Of a stretch of 64,000 nt of DNA, positions 22,707 to 32,451 are shown piece by piece. This stretch comes from HdN1 sp052035295 (GTDB taxonomy: Bacteria; Pseudomonadota; Gammaproteobacteria; Pseudomonadales; Ketobacteraceae): NCBI GenBank assembly GCA_052035295.1, contig JBPOHS010000032.1, positions 1-64,000 on the forward strand. Reading direction: 5' to 3'. The notes under the pieces are model-generated. The model was not told the DNA's origin. It was given only the letters and a program-made list of their open reading frames with translations, and searched no databases. Every line of letters starts with the position of its first letter. The stretch's first letter is position 1. The position numbers and the translations under genes were made by a program.

Positions 22707-25700
22707 CTACTCCACCTCGAAGCTGTATAACACATCCAGTGCGCTCTCCAGACCGCTCATCGCCTCGAGGAAGATACTTTCGGTCAGACGGTAGCGCAGC
22801 GTGATAGTTCGCACCGGGGTCTTGATACCCACACCATACTGCAGGAACAGGCGAGGGGACAGATAGCCGCCCACATTGACACTGTCATTCTTGTCCTTGT
22901 CGGTGCTCGTCGAAATCTCGAAGTCATCAATGCCCACCTTGCTGGCCAGGTCACGCGTAACGTCCTCGCTGCCGTACAAGCCAACCGACAACAACGCCTG
23001 GTTCATTGCAAAATTGCTTGAGGAACCGCTCTCATCCCGTGGGCGCCCGAGCACGATGTAGCTGAGAATGTCATCCTCCGGCATGGCGGGTACCGAAAAC
23101 AGCGAAGATTCAGGCAGTTGCGGTGTGCCGCTGATATTGATACCGGCCGTGACCGTGCTGCCGCTCGCGCTGGTGATTTCGCGCACGGCCTTGATCGCCA
23201 GCACCGGGCTATCCAGCGGGCCGTTGAACAGGATCTGGCCCTTGGTGATCTTCAGTTTCTGTCCGTAGCCCGTGTAGGTGCCTTCGGTGATGGTGAGGCT
23301 GCCGCGCCCTGTAGGGTCGAGGGGCGGTGTTTGCTGAATGCCCACGGCACCGTTCATGCGCACTTGTGCACCCAGTCCGTCCAGTTGCACCAGGTCGGAT
23401 AGTTGCACGACCAGATTGACATGAGCTTCCACGCCTTTCTCGGTTTCCTGGAAACCGCGCTCATCGACAAAGATGACATCCTTGGACACGTCCACCGAGT
23501 TTTCAGGAAGTTTGGCAACGCGAAGGAAGCCTTCCTTGACGTGTATCAGGCCACCCAGATCGACGCGGCCGTCCGTGCTGTTGAGCGTGAGATCCGTATC
23601 CAGGCGCAGATTGATGTCGCTGCCTTGTTTGAGTGGTAATTGCTGCCCGGTCAGACGCGACTCGGTTTTCAGTACGCCGTCACTCCAGTAGGCGTTGCTG
23701 GTCAAGATGGCCCGGCCTCGCTGCCCGCTTTCCAGATTGGCGACGAGGTGGGCGTTTTGCTGCGTGAAACGGGCCTCGGCGGTGACCAGAGTGAATGAAA
23801 TCGGGTAATCCGCACTGCTCAATTTACCTTCGCTCAAGCGCAGTTCGCCTTCCAGTTCCGGTGTTCCGAGCGTGCCGCTGATCAGGAAGGTGCCATTCAA
23901 TTCCCCTGCCAGTTTGTCGACCTCACGAATCAGGGGACGCAGTGGCGCCACCTGCACCTTGCTGACTTCAATGTGACCATCGATATTCCGTTGGCCGCCA
24001 AGATTGGTGGTCATGACGCCTTCGATGCTGCTTTGCTCGTTGCCCTGTATGCTTAGCGTTGTCAGGAGCACATCGTTATCCAATTGGGCGTTTAGCGTGA
24101 CATCCGCCTGTGGTGGTGCCGAGCCGTCTTCCGGTGCGACCGTGGTGGAAATGCGCGACCGCATCTGAATCTTGCCACTCAGCTTGCCGTTAGCGCTGGA
24201 AAGGCGCGCGCTGCCTTCAAAGGGGCCATCGATCAGCGCGTTATCCGTCAGCAGTGGCGCCAGCCAGGGGCTGATATTGCCTTTGGCATCGGCTTCCAGA
24301 AGGAGGCCTTGTTCCCGCGCTTTGCCATTTTCCAGTGCCTGATGACCACGGACACAGAGGGTGCTCTTGCTGGTGCCCAGGCAGCCTTGCTGCAAGCGCA
24401 GGGTGCGATCCGGGGCAGACCAGCTTGCCACGAACGGTGTTTCTATTTGCCAGGGCAGACCACGATCATCCAGCGTTGTGCCAGTGAGCGTGGCCGTTGT
24501 GCCATTCACTGCCAGTTGCAGGGCGAGTTGCTCCAATCCCCAGGATTTTTTGGGCGTGCTCAACTGACCGTCCTGCACTTGCAGATGGCCTGTCAGCGTT
24601 GGCCATCCTGCAGTAATGCTTCCGCGCAGTTGACCGGCGATGGTGCCGCCTTGCAGATGGAAGGCATCAATCCAGGGTGCTGCCCAGTGTACCGGTAACG
24701 GTGCCGAATCCAGTGCAAGCTCGAGCGTATCGGGCTTGCGTATGTCCGGAAAGGTTACCGCCAGCGTTGTTTGTTGCTGGTCTGGCCACCGTACCGTGCT
24801 TTCGGTCACGAGACGTCCCTGCTTGAGTTGCCCCTTGAGTTGGACGTTATCAGCCAGGATCGATGGTTTGAAAACCTTGTCCTGTACGCGCCGTAACGTC
24901 AGGTCCTGGATGCGCATTTGCCAGTTTGCGCCAATCAGTCGGTTCTGCTTGAAGCTCGCCCCGATATCCCCTGTCCAGGTGCCTGGATCGCCTTGGGCAA
25001 TGGTGATCAAGGGCATGATAAAGCCCGGCGCAAAATCATTGACTCTACCTGACAGCGCACCTATTCCCGACGTGAAATTCCATTGCGTATCGACGCAGGC
25101 GCTTTCTGTCGGAGTGTGCAGGCAGGCCTTGTCCACCTTCAAAGCCTGCGTCTCTAAACCATAACGTGCAGGGGCTGGCGACGTCAGCGAATACTGTTTT
25201 TGTTCGCGTGAGATATCAAGGGATCGGATGAGCCCTTGCCAGCGGGATTTTTCAATACCACCCACCAGGGTGGCGCGTGCCAAATAGCCCTGCCACTGGG
25301 CGCTGCCAGTGGCCGTGTGTTGCGCCAGTGTACCGTTGATATTGGCGGTTACGCTTTCCAGTTGCGTCGTGTTGATTCGCAGTAATGAGCTCGCAGCCGT
25401 AATATCGATCGCGGGGTTATCACGCGGACCCTGCAGGGCCACCTTGCCGCGTGCGGCGCCGTCGAGCTGAGGCAACACTTCGGACAGTGCGCGCAAATCG
25501 AACTGGCCATTGAGGTCCCAGTGATGGTTAACCAGCCCTTTGGCGTTGATCTGGTTGCGCCCGAGGCTGGCGTCCAGCTGCTTGACGTCGAAGGTGTCGG
25601 CGGTGCTGGTGAAGGTGGTGTTGAGGGCCAGCGGGCGATCCCGCCATTGGCCACGCGTCTGCAGCGAGTTCACGGTATTGCGAAATGGCACATCCAGATA

Positions 25701-26918
25701 CCACTCGCCGTCGACTTGTGCGCTGCCGCTCAGATCAGACGTTGCTCCTTCCAGCCAGGTCGCTGCATCGAGGTGCGAAAAATCCACCTGGGTATTCCAG
25801 TAGAGGCGGGGGTACCAGGTAAATTCGCCTTTTACATTCGCTTGTTGATTGCCGATCCGCAAATCGACGGCGCCCTTACTCAGTCCGAAAAAACCACCGT
25901 CGGTGATGATCCCTGCAGTGATAACGGGCGTTTTGGGTATGCCGGAAACTTCAGTGGTGCCTTCCACATGGTAGGCATTCACGTGGCCGCTGATGATCGC
26001 AGCGGTCCGGCTCAAGGTCACCGGTACGGTTTCTGCGAGTTGTATAGGCGCATTCTGTTTGACTCGCGCGTAGACGGGCCAGCCTTTCTCGCGGAACGAA
26101 GCCTGAATTTCCCCTTGCGCCTCCACCAGTCCATGCGTTGCAACTGACAATGTTGGTGCAAAGGCAGAACCATGAATATCGCCCTCGATATTCAGATCCG
26201 GAACATCAGCGGCGAAATCCAGCCCGACCTTGGCTGTCAGATTGGCGGCCGTCTCGCCGCGTACATCGAGACTCCCTTCGAGGCCCGCCCGAATGGTCAA
26301 CGCCGAAAACACCAGGTCGGTATGAATGTCATCAATGAACAGGGTGTCTCCATCGGTGTGCAGCCGGATGTGGGCGTCACGAATATCGAATTGCCGGTCC
26401 TGATTGTCGCTGTTCTTCGAATGGATGCTTAGCCGGTTCAGACTGGCATCGGCAATATCAATCGCAACCGGAATCGCCAGCGGTGGCAGGGAAATGGCAG
26501 GGAATTCGAAGGGAGGAGATTCCCGGTGTTTGAGAATGCGCCAGTCGATATTGCGCAATGCCAGCGTCTCGACACAGAGGCGCTTGCGCAGAAAGCAGGT
26601 GGGCGAAAGCTCCAGGGAAATCGATTCGGCTTCCAGTTCTTCGTCGTCAGTCACGTAACGAAGCCCTTGTAGGGTAAAACCGTTGAGCAATGAGCCATCG
26701 ACCTCCGCGACCGTCACCAGTGGGGCTTCGCGCAGTCCATAATAAAGCGCCAATTTCAGGCCGGCCTCGGTGCCGAGCAGTAGCAACGCGATCAGTATCG
26801 GCAACAGCAGAGGCAGCGCGGGCAGCCAGAGCCAATGAATGCGCCGTGCACGGGGTGCTGTCACCTGCACACTCACGTCGTTCGCCGGGGCGGAAGGATG
26901 GGTTTCTTCAGGCGTCAC
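22707..26918 (-). CDS. tamB: TamB, translocation and assembly module / lipid-transport bridge
   Basis: A 1403-residue TamB. One transmembrane segment near residues 28-50 ('WLWLPALPLLLPILIALLLLG') anchors it in the inner membrane; the rest is long repetitive beta-structure of the AsmA/VPS13-like hydrophobic groove that spans the periplasm, ending in the DUF490 domain ('VLAIKAVREITSASGSTVTAGI', then 'LGRPRDESGSS') and a terminal beta-strand pattern that contacts TamA. The length is normal (about 1250-1450). Its ATG overlaps the tamA stop (ATGA), giving tight coupling. TamB is implicated in autotransporter assembly and in phospholipid movement to the outer membrane. Confidence 0.94.
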   Translation of the reverse strand: MTPEETHPSAPANDVSVQVTAPRARRIHWLWLPALPLLLPILIALLLLGTEAGLKLALYYGLREAPLVTVAEVDGSLLNGFTLQGLRYVTDDEELEAESISLELSPTCFLRKRLCVETLALRNIDWRILKHRESPPFEFPAISLPPLAIPVAIDIADASLNRLSIHSKNSDNQDRQFDIRDAHIRLHTDGDTLFIDDIHTDLVFSALTIRAGLEGSLDVRGETAANLTAKVGLDFAADVPDLNIEGDIHGSAFAPTLSVATHGLVEAQGEIQASFREKGWPVYARVKQNAPIQLAETVPVTLSRTAAIISGHVNAYHVEGTTEVSGIPKTPVITAGIITDGGFFGLSKGAVDLRIGNQQANVKGEFTWYPRLYWNTQVDFSHLDAATWLEGATSDLSGSAQVDGEWYLDVPFRNTVNSLQTRGQWRDRPLALNTTFTSTADTFDVKQLDASLGRNQINAKGLVNHHWDLNGQFDLRALSEVLPQLDGAARGKVALQGPRDNPAIDITAASSLLRINTTQLESVTANINGTLAQHTATGSAQWQGYLARATLVGGIEKSRWQGLIRSLDISREQKQYSLTSPAPARYGLETQALKVDKACLHTPTESACVDTQWNFTSGIGALSGRVNDFAPGFIMPLITIAQGDPGTWTGDIGASFKQNRLIGANWQMRIQDLTLRRVQDKVFKPSILADNVQLKGQLKQGRLVTESTVRWPDQQQTTLAVTFPDIRKPDTLELALDSAPLPVHWAAPWIDAFHLQGGTIAGQLRGSITAGWPTLTGHLQVQDGQLSTPKKSWGLEQLALQLAVNGTTATLTGTTLDDRGLPWQIETPFVASWSAPDRTLRLQQGCLGTSKSTLCVRGHQALENGKAREQGLLLEADAKGNISPWLAPLLTDNALIDGPFEGSARLSSANGKLSGKIQMRSRISTTVAPEDGSAPPQADVTLNAQLDNDVLLTTLSIQGNEQSSIEGVMTTNLGGQRNIDGHIEVSKVQVAPLRPLIREVDKLAGELNGTFLISGTLGTPELEGELRLSEGKLSSADYPISFTLVTAEARFTQQNAHLVANLESGQRGRAILTSNAYWSDGVLKTESRLTGQQLPLKQGSDINLRLDTDLTLNSTDGRVDLGGLIHVKEGFLRVAKLPENSVDVSKDVIFVDERGFQETEKGVEAHVNLVVQLSDLVQLDGLGAQVRMNGAVGIQQTPPLDPTGRGSLTITEGTYTGYGQKLKITKGQILFNGPLDSPVLAIKAVREITSASGSTVTAGINISGTPQLPESSLFSVPAMPEDDILSYIVLGRPRDESGSSSNFAMNQALLSVGLYGSEDVTRDLASKVGIDDFEISTSTDKDKNDSVNVGGYLSPRLFLQYGVGIKTPVRTITLRYRLTESIFLEAMSGLESALDVLYSFEVE

Positions 26919-28675
26919 AGCGGAGGCCCCATGAAGATATGCAGCTCATACCCCTCGTTTTCATCCCCCACGCGTGAGGCGATATCAAACCTGACGTGCC
27001 CTACCGGGGAAAGCCAACGTACTCCCATGCCTGCGCCAGTTCGATATGGCTCTTCACTGTTATCAAAGGCGCGGCCACGATCAGCGAACAACGCCCATTG
27101 CCAGCGGTCGGCGAATTGATATAGGAATTCACTCGTTCCCAGTGTCAGATAACGACCGCCCTTGAGTTCGCCCGTGTCCTCGTCAATGGGGCTCAGTGTC
27201 TGATAATCATACCCACGAATGCTTTGGTCGCCCCCGGCAAAGAAGCGTGTGGTGATGGGAATCAAATCCGGGTTATGGGCGTGAATGCTGCCACCCTCCA
27301 GCTTGAAAAGATATTGTGTCCGGTTTCCGGCAGGAAGCAGCCATTTGGCGAAGCCATGGAATTTTATGAACTGGGTATCCGAGCCGATCGATGGGTCGGT
27401 AAATTCCGTTTCAACCAGATAACGAACGCCTTCGCGAGCAATCGGCTTGCCTTTCAGCTCCAGCAGCGAATAAGCCACGCCGGGCACTACGAAAAAATTG
27501 TTGGTGACTTCCTTGGCCGTATCGGTGCGTTTTGTCTGATTTACCTGCATCAGCTTCGTGTACAGGTTTTCAACCCACAAATTATCAAAGGCGTGGTTGT
27601 GGCTGGCGGTGAAAGTGGTGGTTTTGACCTTCTGGTTGGCAATTTTTTCGCTGATATAGCTGGCCTGCCCCAGATAATAGTCCTTCGCTGGATGGCCGTC
27701 CGGTACCTTGTATTCGAATTCGGCGGATTTGTCGCGCTCGGTGATCTGCGTCGTGAATCCGGTGGAATGCCCGTACTCGTTGATGACGGGCTTGCTCCAT
27801 TGAAACCGTGTTCGAACGCCATTGTCGGTACCATAACCCGCGCCCACATTGAATCGGTGCGCAGTTTCGTCCGTCAGTGAAATCGTAACGGGTACACTGT
27901 GTCCGGAAATCTTTTCGCGCTCTGGTTTGACGCTCAAATCCTTGAAATAGCCTGAGTCCAGCAATGCCTTGTAAAGCTCGGTTACCTTGTTTTCCTGGTA
28001 GGGATCGCCTGGTTTGAAGGTAATGAAAGGTTTCAGGCTTTTTTGTCTGATACGGGTGCCTTCGACCTTGATTTCACCAAAGTGATAGCGCTGCCCGGTA
28101 TCAAGGGTTAACGCCATGTTTGCACGGCGTTTATCCCTGTCGATCTGCAGCTCTGCGCGCGGGAAGCTGGCATCGAAATAGCCTTCCTGCAAACTCAGGC
28201 GGCGTAAACCTTTCTTGAAATCATCGTAAACGGAATGATTGAGCACATTGCCCTTGACTGGCGCCTTGCGCGCAAGCCATTGCAACAGGGCGGGATCCTG
28301 CTGTCCTTCCCCGGTAATCAGGATATCGGGCGTGCGCCATTTCACCGGTTTTCCCGGTTCGATGGCGACGGTAATCTCGGTGACCCCGCGTTCTATACCG
28401 CTGACAGTGACGCTGCCGTCGTAGTAACCCAGCGCTTGCATGGCTTTTTGCGTTGCCTTGATCACCCGCGCTTCGAAGCGGCGCGGCTGCAATAATTCGC
28501 GGGTATCCAGATTGCTGAGATAGAGGCTCACGTTGTTGCGAAGGTCGGTCGTGCCGCCTTCGACCTTGGCGGTCACTGGCGCAGCCCTCAGCGTTGCGCT
28601 GCCAGTCATGACCCATGCGCACGCAAGGCAGGCGAGGGCGAACGGGCGCAGGCGGGCAATAGGCAGGAAGGCCAT
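26915..28675 (-). CDS. tamA: TamA, Omp85-family outer membrane translocase
   Basis: A 586-residue Omp85 protein with a signal peptide (cleavage near 'GSATLRAAPV'), three POTRA domains over about residues 30-270 and a 16-strand beta-barrel. The barrel contains the Omp85 signatures 'FFAGGDQSIRGYDYQTLSP' and 'VRFDIASRVGDENEGYELHIFMG' at the C-terminus. The ATG at 28675 is chosen for its AGAGG ribosome binding site four bases upstream, for the signal peptide and because the length matches family members (~577); longer in-frame readings upstream run across the divergent promoter region. It pairs with tamB. Confidence 0.93.
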   Translation of the reverse strand: MAFLPIARLRPFALACLACAWVMTGSATLRAAPVTAKVEGGTTDLRNNVSLYLSNLDTRELLQPRRFEARVIKATQKAMQALGYYDGSVTVSGIERGVTEITVAIEPGKPVKWRTPDILITGEGQQDPALLQWLARKAPVKGNVLNHSVYDDFKKGLRRLSLQEGYFDASFPRAELQIDRDKRRANMALTLDTGQRYHFGEIKVEGTRIRQKSLKPFITFKPGDPYQENKVTELYKALLDSGYFKDLSVKPEREKISGHSVPVTISLTDETAHRFNVGAGYGTDNGVRTRFQWSKPVINEYGHSTGFTTQITERDKSAEFEYKVPDGHPAKDYYLGQASYISEKIANQKVKTTTFTASHNHAFDNLWVENLYTKLMQVNQTKRTDTAKEVTNNFFVVPGVAYSLLELKGKPIAREGVRYLVETEFTDPSIGSDTQFIKFHGFAKWLLPAGNRTQYLFKLEGGSIHAHNPDLIPITTRFFAGGDQSIRGYDYQTLSPIDEDTGELKGGRYLTLGTSEFLYQFADRWQWALFADRGRAFDNSEEPYRTGAGMGVRWLSPVGHVRFDIASRVGDENEGYELHIFMGPPL

Positions 28676-28825
28676 GAACCTCTCGATGGGCAAGGCGGAA
28701 AAGGGGGACGCCATTTTCAGGGATAAGTGCGTCGGCAGCAAGGCTTGCCCGCAAGGAATGGTAATTGTACAGTACCTGCAAAACACAGTGTATAGATGCC
28801 ATTTGGTGCCGAGGAGTTCCCCAGG

Positions 28826-29923
28826 ATGTTGAGCGAAGCCCTGTTCCATGCGCGCGTGCGGTTGGAAAATGCCGTGGTGAAACACGCCAACCGTCTTCCG
28901 AGGACACTCCTTTACCGTCTGACAGGCGGCCAGCCGGAATCCAGTGGTGGCAGAACCCTTGATGCAGAAATGCAGGTCATTGCGTTTTCCGAGCGGCAAA
29001 TGCGTCCGCTGCATACCTACCCGCGCAAGGAAATGCGCGAACGCTATGAATACGTTTCACGCATGATGAGCCCGCTCTCACCGCCGCCGGTCATGACCAT
29101 CCGCCGTCGTATCGCGCTGGACAGCGAAGCTGGTGGCAAGCGCGAACTGGCGGTTCGCGTTTACACGCCTGAGCGTGGCCCGTTTCCCAAGCCCGTGCTG
29201 GTGTTCTTCCATGGGGGCGGGTGGTGCATCGGCAGTGCACAGACGCATGAGCCGTTCTGCATGCATATCGCGGATCGTGCCAATGTGGTGGTCGTCAGTG
29301 TCGATTACCGATTGGCACCTGAGGCCCCGTTTCCGCTGCCCGTCGAAGATGCCATCGATAGCTGGAAGTGGGTTCTCGATAATATCGATTCGCTCGCCGG
29401 GCGTTCCGACCGGGTTCTGGTAGCGGGAGACAGTGCAGGGGGCAACCTGGCCGCCGTCGTCTGTCAGCAAGCTGTGTTGCGTGGCTATCCCGCACCGCAT
29501 GGTCAGGTGCTCATCTACCCCGCCACTGACCTGCGGCGTTGTCATGAGTCCCATGAGGAAATGGGCAAGGGCTATGTGCTGACCTCGGATCTGATTGACT
29601 GGTTTGTCCGCAGTTACCTGGGCGACATGAAGCATGCCGCTGACAGGCTGGCGTCCCCCTTGCTGGCGTCCACCGACGTGCTGCGCCAAATGCCGCCCAC
29701 GGCCCTTACCACCTGTGGTTTCGACCCTTTGCGTGACGAGGGCGCCGATTATGGCTCGGCGCTGGCCGCACAAGGCGTGCCGGTGGACCACCACGAGTTC
29801 CCGGATTTATTGCATGGTTTTGTCGGCATGATGGGGGTGTCCGGACGGGCACTGGCGGGTGGTAACCGCATCAGCAGGCAAATTCTTGACCTGCTTGCTA
29901 GGCTTGAAAGTATACAAAAATGA
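28826..29923 (+). CDS. Alpha/beta hydrolase, hormone-sensitive lipase family
   Basis: A 365-residue carboxylesterase of the HSL (GDXG) family. The oxyanion-hole motif 'FFHGGGWCIGS' is near residue 131, the nucleophile serine is in 'VAGDSAGGNLA' near 200, the acid is in 'CGFDPLRDEG' near 299 and the histidine is in 'LLHGFVGM' near 330. The N-terminal cap is longer than usual (~120 residues). The ATG at 28826 is preferred over the in-frame upstream codon because GAGGAG lies about nine bases before it. It is divergent from tamA across 150 bases and monocistronic. Natural substrates are unknown short-chain esters or lipids. Confidence 0.87.
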   Translation: MLSEALFHARVRLENAVVKHANRLPRTLLYRLTGGQPESSGGRTLDAEMQVIAFSERQMRPLHTYPRKEMRERYEYVSRMMSPLSPPPVMTIRRRIALDSEAGGKRELAVRVYTPERGPFPKPVLVFFHGGGWCIGSAQTHEPFCMHIADRANVVVVSVDYRLAPEAPFPLPVEDAIDSWKWVLDNIDSLAGRSDRVLVAGDSAGGNLAAVVCQQAVLRGYPAPHGQVLIYPATDLRRCHESHEEMGKGYVLTSDLIDWFVRSYLGDMKHAADRLASPLLASTDVLRQMPPTALTTCGFDPLRDEGADYGSALAAQGVPVDHHEFPDLLHGFVGMMGVSGRALAGGNRISRQILDLLARLESIQK

Positions 29924-30218
29924 CAGGTCTGTTTTTGCTGCTGAATGCGATGTTCGTCCGGGCTTGCTAACTCCCTGATCGAACGGGGGTTTTCGCTGCG
30001 TCACAGAACAGAAAAGCGGCTGTATTCAGCTTGTCACGATTGTGTTTTAATTGGGGCCCTTTGCGACCGGTGCGTTCTGTTTTTCACCCTAGGCTTCTTG
30101 CGGGCGAGATACGTTTGGCACCGGTTTGTTGTAACCTTCCAGACTGGTCCCGGAGCGAAAGCAGTGCGTCGTTGACGCTCGCCCGGACTCGTCCGCTGTA
30201 TGATTGAGGGGGATGCGC

Positions 30219-31883
30219 ATGAACCAGGACAAGCAACGCTTTGCTGAAGCCAACATGGATGCCATGTACCGTATTTTCACGGTGCCCGAGGCCCCTGGTT
30301 CCACGCTGGGCAAAATCGACAACATGATTGGTCAAAACCTGGTTGGTTTTTTGCAGAATCACATTGTTGCCGTGGAAAAGGATCTCTCCGATCTCGAGAA
30401 AGACTTTGCCGATGCCGCCATTCCCGAGAAGCCCTGGTTTGTCTCGGATCAGACCCAGTTTTTGCTGGACAAGCTGGTAGCCCAGTCGGTACACACGGCG
30501 TCGCCACGCTTTATCGGGCACATGACCTCGGCGTTACCTTATTTCATGTTACCGCTGTCGCGGATCATGATGGCGCTCAATCAGAATCTGGTGAAAATCG
30601 AAACATCAAAAGCCTTCACGCCGCTCGAACGCCAGGTATTGGGCATGATGCATCGACTCATCTATCTGCGGGATGATGCCTTTTATGCGCAATGGATGCA
30701 TCAGCCAGGACACTCGCTCGGCTCGTTATGCTCCGGTGGTACGATTGCCAATATCACCGCGCTGTGGGTGGCGCGTAACGCCATGTTCAAGCCGACCCCC
30801 GAGTTCAAGGGCATCAATCATACCGGTGTGTGGGGTGCACTCAAACATCATGGCCTGGAAGGCATTGCCGTGCTTGTGTCCGAGCGTGGACACTACTCGC
30901 TTGCCAAGGCTGCCGACGTGCTCGGGATTGGCAGGGACAACCTGATTGCGGTGCGTACCGACGGTAACAACAAGGTCGACATGGCGGAAATGCGCCGCAA
31001 GGTGGAAGAATGCCGGGCCCGTAAGATCGGCATTATGGCGATCGTCGGTGTGTGTGGTACCTCCGAAACCGGCACAGTGGATCCGCTCAATGAGCTGGCC
31101 GATCTGGCCGAGGAAATTGGCTGTCATTATCACGTGGATGCCGCTTGGGGCGGTGCCACCCTGTTCTCGCGCAAATACGTGCATATTCTTGATGGAATCC
31201 GTCGTGCCGATTCGGTCACCATCGATGCCCACAAGCAACTGTATGTGCCGATGGGCGCCGGTATGGTCATGTTCAAGAATCCGACGGCGCTTTCCAACAT
31301 CCAGCACCATGCTGAATACATCATTCGCAAGGGCTCCAAGGATCTGGGGTCGCACACGCTGGAAGGATCCCGTCCCGGCATGGCAATGCTGGTGCATTCC
31401 GGTCTGCGTATCATCGGCCGCAGCGGGTATGAAATCCTGATCGATCAGGGGATCGAAAAAGCTCGCTATTTTGTCGATATGATACGCCAGGAGCCGGATT
31501 TCGAGGTGATCACCGAGCCTGAGCTGAATATCCTGACCTACCGGTATGTTCCCGCCTTCGTGAAGAAAAAGCTGGAAACGGCCACTGCTGCGGAAATCGA
31601 TCGCATCCACGATCTGCTCAACCGTTTGACCAAGCTTATCCAGAAAACCCAACGCGCACGCGGTATTTCGTTCGTGTCGCGCACGCGCCTGACCCCGCCG
31701 GAATATGGTCGCCGCCTTACCGTCGTGTTCCGTGTGGTCTTGGCGAATCCGCTGACCAGTCACGAAATCCTGCGTGATGTGCTGGATGAACAGAAGCTCA
31801 TCGTGGGGCTTGATGTTTGCCAGAATTTGCTCAAGGAACTCGCCGAGGCCTGTGTTGAAAATCGACAGGTGAGTAACGGGTGA
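30219..31883 (+). CDS. panP: PLP-dependent aspartate 1-decarboxylase (PanP type)
   Basis: A 554-residue group II PLP decarboxylase. The PLP lysine is in 'SVTIDAHKQLYVPMGAG' (about residue 340), the aspartate that contacts the pyridine nitrogen is in 'YHVDAAWGG' (about 307), and 'LCSGGTIANI' is the phosphate-contact region. The length, N-terminal extension and 'ARGISFVSRT' segment match the PanP/TIGR03799 family, shown in some Proteobacteria to make beta-alanine from aspartate for pantothenate when PanD is absent. Glutamate decarboxylase is the main alternative. The ATG at 30219 is used because GAGGGG lies seven bases upstream; ATG at 30213 would be too close. It would indirectly support phosphopantetheine supply for the ACPs in this window. 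Confidence 0.83.
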   Translation: MNQDKQRFAEANMDAMYRIFTVPEAPGSTLGKIDNMIGQNLVGFLQNHIVAVEKDLSDLEKDFADAAIPEKPWFVSDQTQFLLDKLVAQSVHTASPRFIGHMTSALPYFMLPLSRIMMALNQNLVKIETSKAFTPLERQVLGMMHRLIYLRDDAFYAQWMHQPGHSLGSLCSGGTIANITALWVARNAMFKPTPEFKGINHTGVWGALKHHGLEGIAVLVSERGHYSLAKAADVLGIGRDNLIAVRTDGNNKVDMAEMRRKVEECRARKIGIMAIVGVCGTSETGTVDPLNELADLAEEIGCHYHVDAAWGGATLFSRKYVHILDGIRRADSVTIDAHKQLYVPMGAGMVMFKNPTALSNIQHHAEYIIRKGSKDLGSHTLEGSRPGMAMLVHSGLRIIGRSGYEILIDQGIEKARYFVDMIRQEPDFEVITEPELNILTYRYVPAFVKKKLETATAAEIDRIHDLLNRLTKLIQKTQRARGISFVSRTRLTPPEYGRRLTVVFRVVLANPLTSHEILRDVLDEQKLIVGLDVCQNLLKELAEACVENRQVSNG

Positions 31884-32451
31884 GGTGAGTATTCCCTGGT
31901 TTTACCCTGCTGCCTGGCCGGTGGCTCAATCCTGATTTTGGCCAGTCAATGACATGATAGCTCTGAGTGTCCCATGTAAAATGGGTGACGCCACCGACGC
32001 CGACAACCAATATAATGCTGACGGCATGCCGACGCTGCTGAAACCCTTTGCCGAACGTCAGGCCTGGATTGTGTTGGGAGCCCGCCCATTGCAACGATTG
32101 AGCATCGTGCGATCATCCGTAGCGCAGCGTCCCGCCTGATTATGTTCGACGAGTATCCTTGTACGCTCGAAACGATTATTCAGGCTGGCCAAAAAAAGGC
32201 CGTAACGTGAGTACCACTGCGCGTCAATGAAGATTTGCGTCCTTCGCGTCTGGTGAAAAGCATTCCCTCCTGTATCAAGCGCGGTATTTCCACGATTTTC
32301 CACATTTTTATCATCTATCGCCCGTTCAGATTTTTAGCACGATAGGTGCAGTTGTGTTCAGTGCAGGGTTTTTCTTGCAATGAACGTATCGTTCATCTCG
32401 TGTTTGACGTGGCAGGCGCTCAAGCGCCCCTCGCAAATCAACCGCTTGTTG
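31884..32451. other. Gene-poor stretch, no supported CDS
   Basis: This 568-base interval between panP and the acyltransferase contains only short, family-less reading frames on both strands, none with a convincing ribosome binding site. It holds small dyads (GGCC-A7-GGCC near 32186-32200, and the palindrome at 32380). The sequence CCATGTAAAATGG near 31972-31984 is also symmetric. It might be a decayed gene, a small RNA locus or a long leader; I cannot decide from sequence alone. Confidence 0.5.
32380..32396. promoter_or_regulatory. Palindrome ATGAACG-TAT-CGTTCAT
   Basis: Perfect 7-bp inverted repeat with a 3-base centre at 32380-32396, inside the gene-poor stretch and about 55 bases beyond the acyltransferase stop codon. 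It is typical in form of a dimeric regulator site but has no obvious promoter next to it. Confidence 0.3.

Noticed and set aside
26915..28675. BamA instead of TamA
   Set aside because: Three rather than five POTRA domains fit the length, and it is coupled to tamB.
28676..29014. Longer N-terminus for TamA
   Set aside because: It would run across the divergent promoter region, and the ATG at 28675 gives a signal peptide, a ribosome binding site and the normal length.
31954..32139. 61-residue open frame in the gene-poor interval
   Set aside because: No ribosome binding site, no recognisable family and no supporting context.
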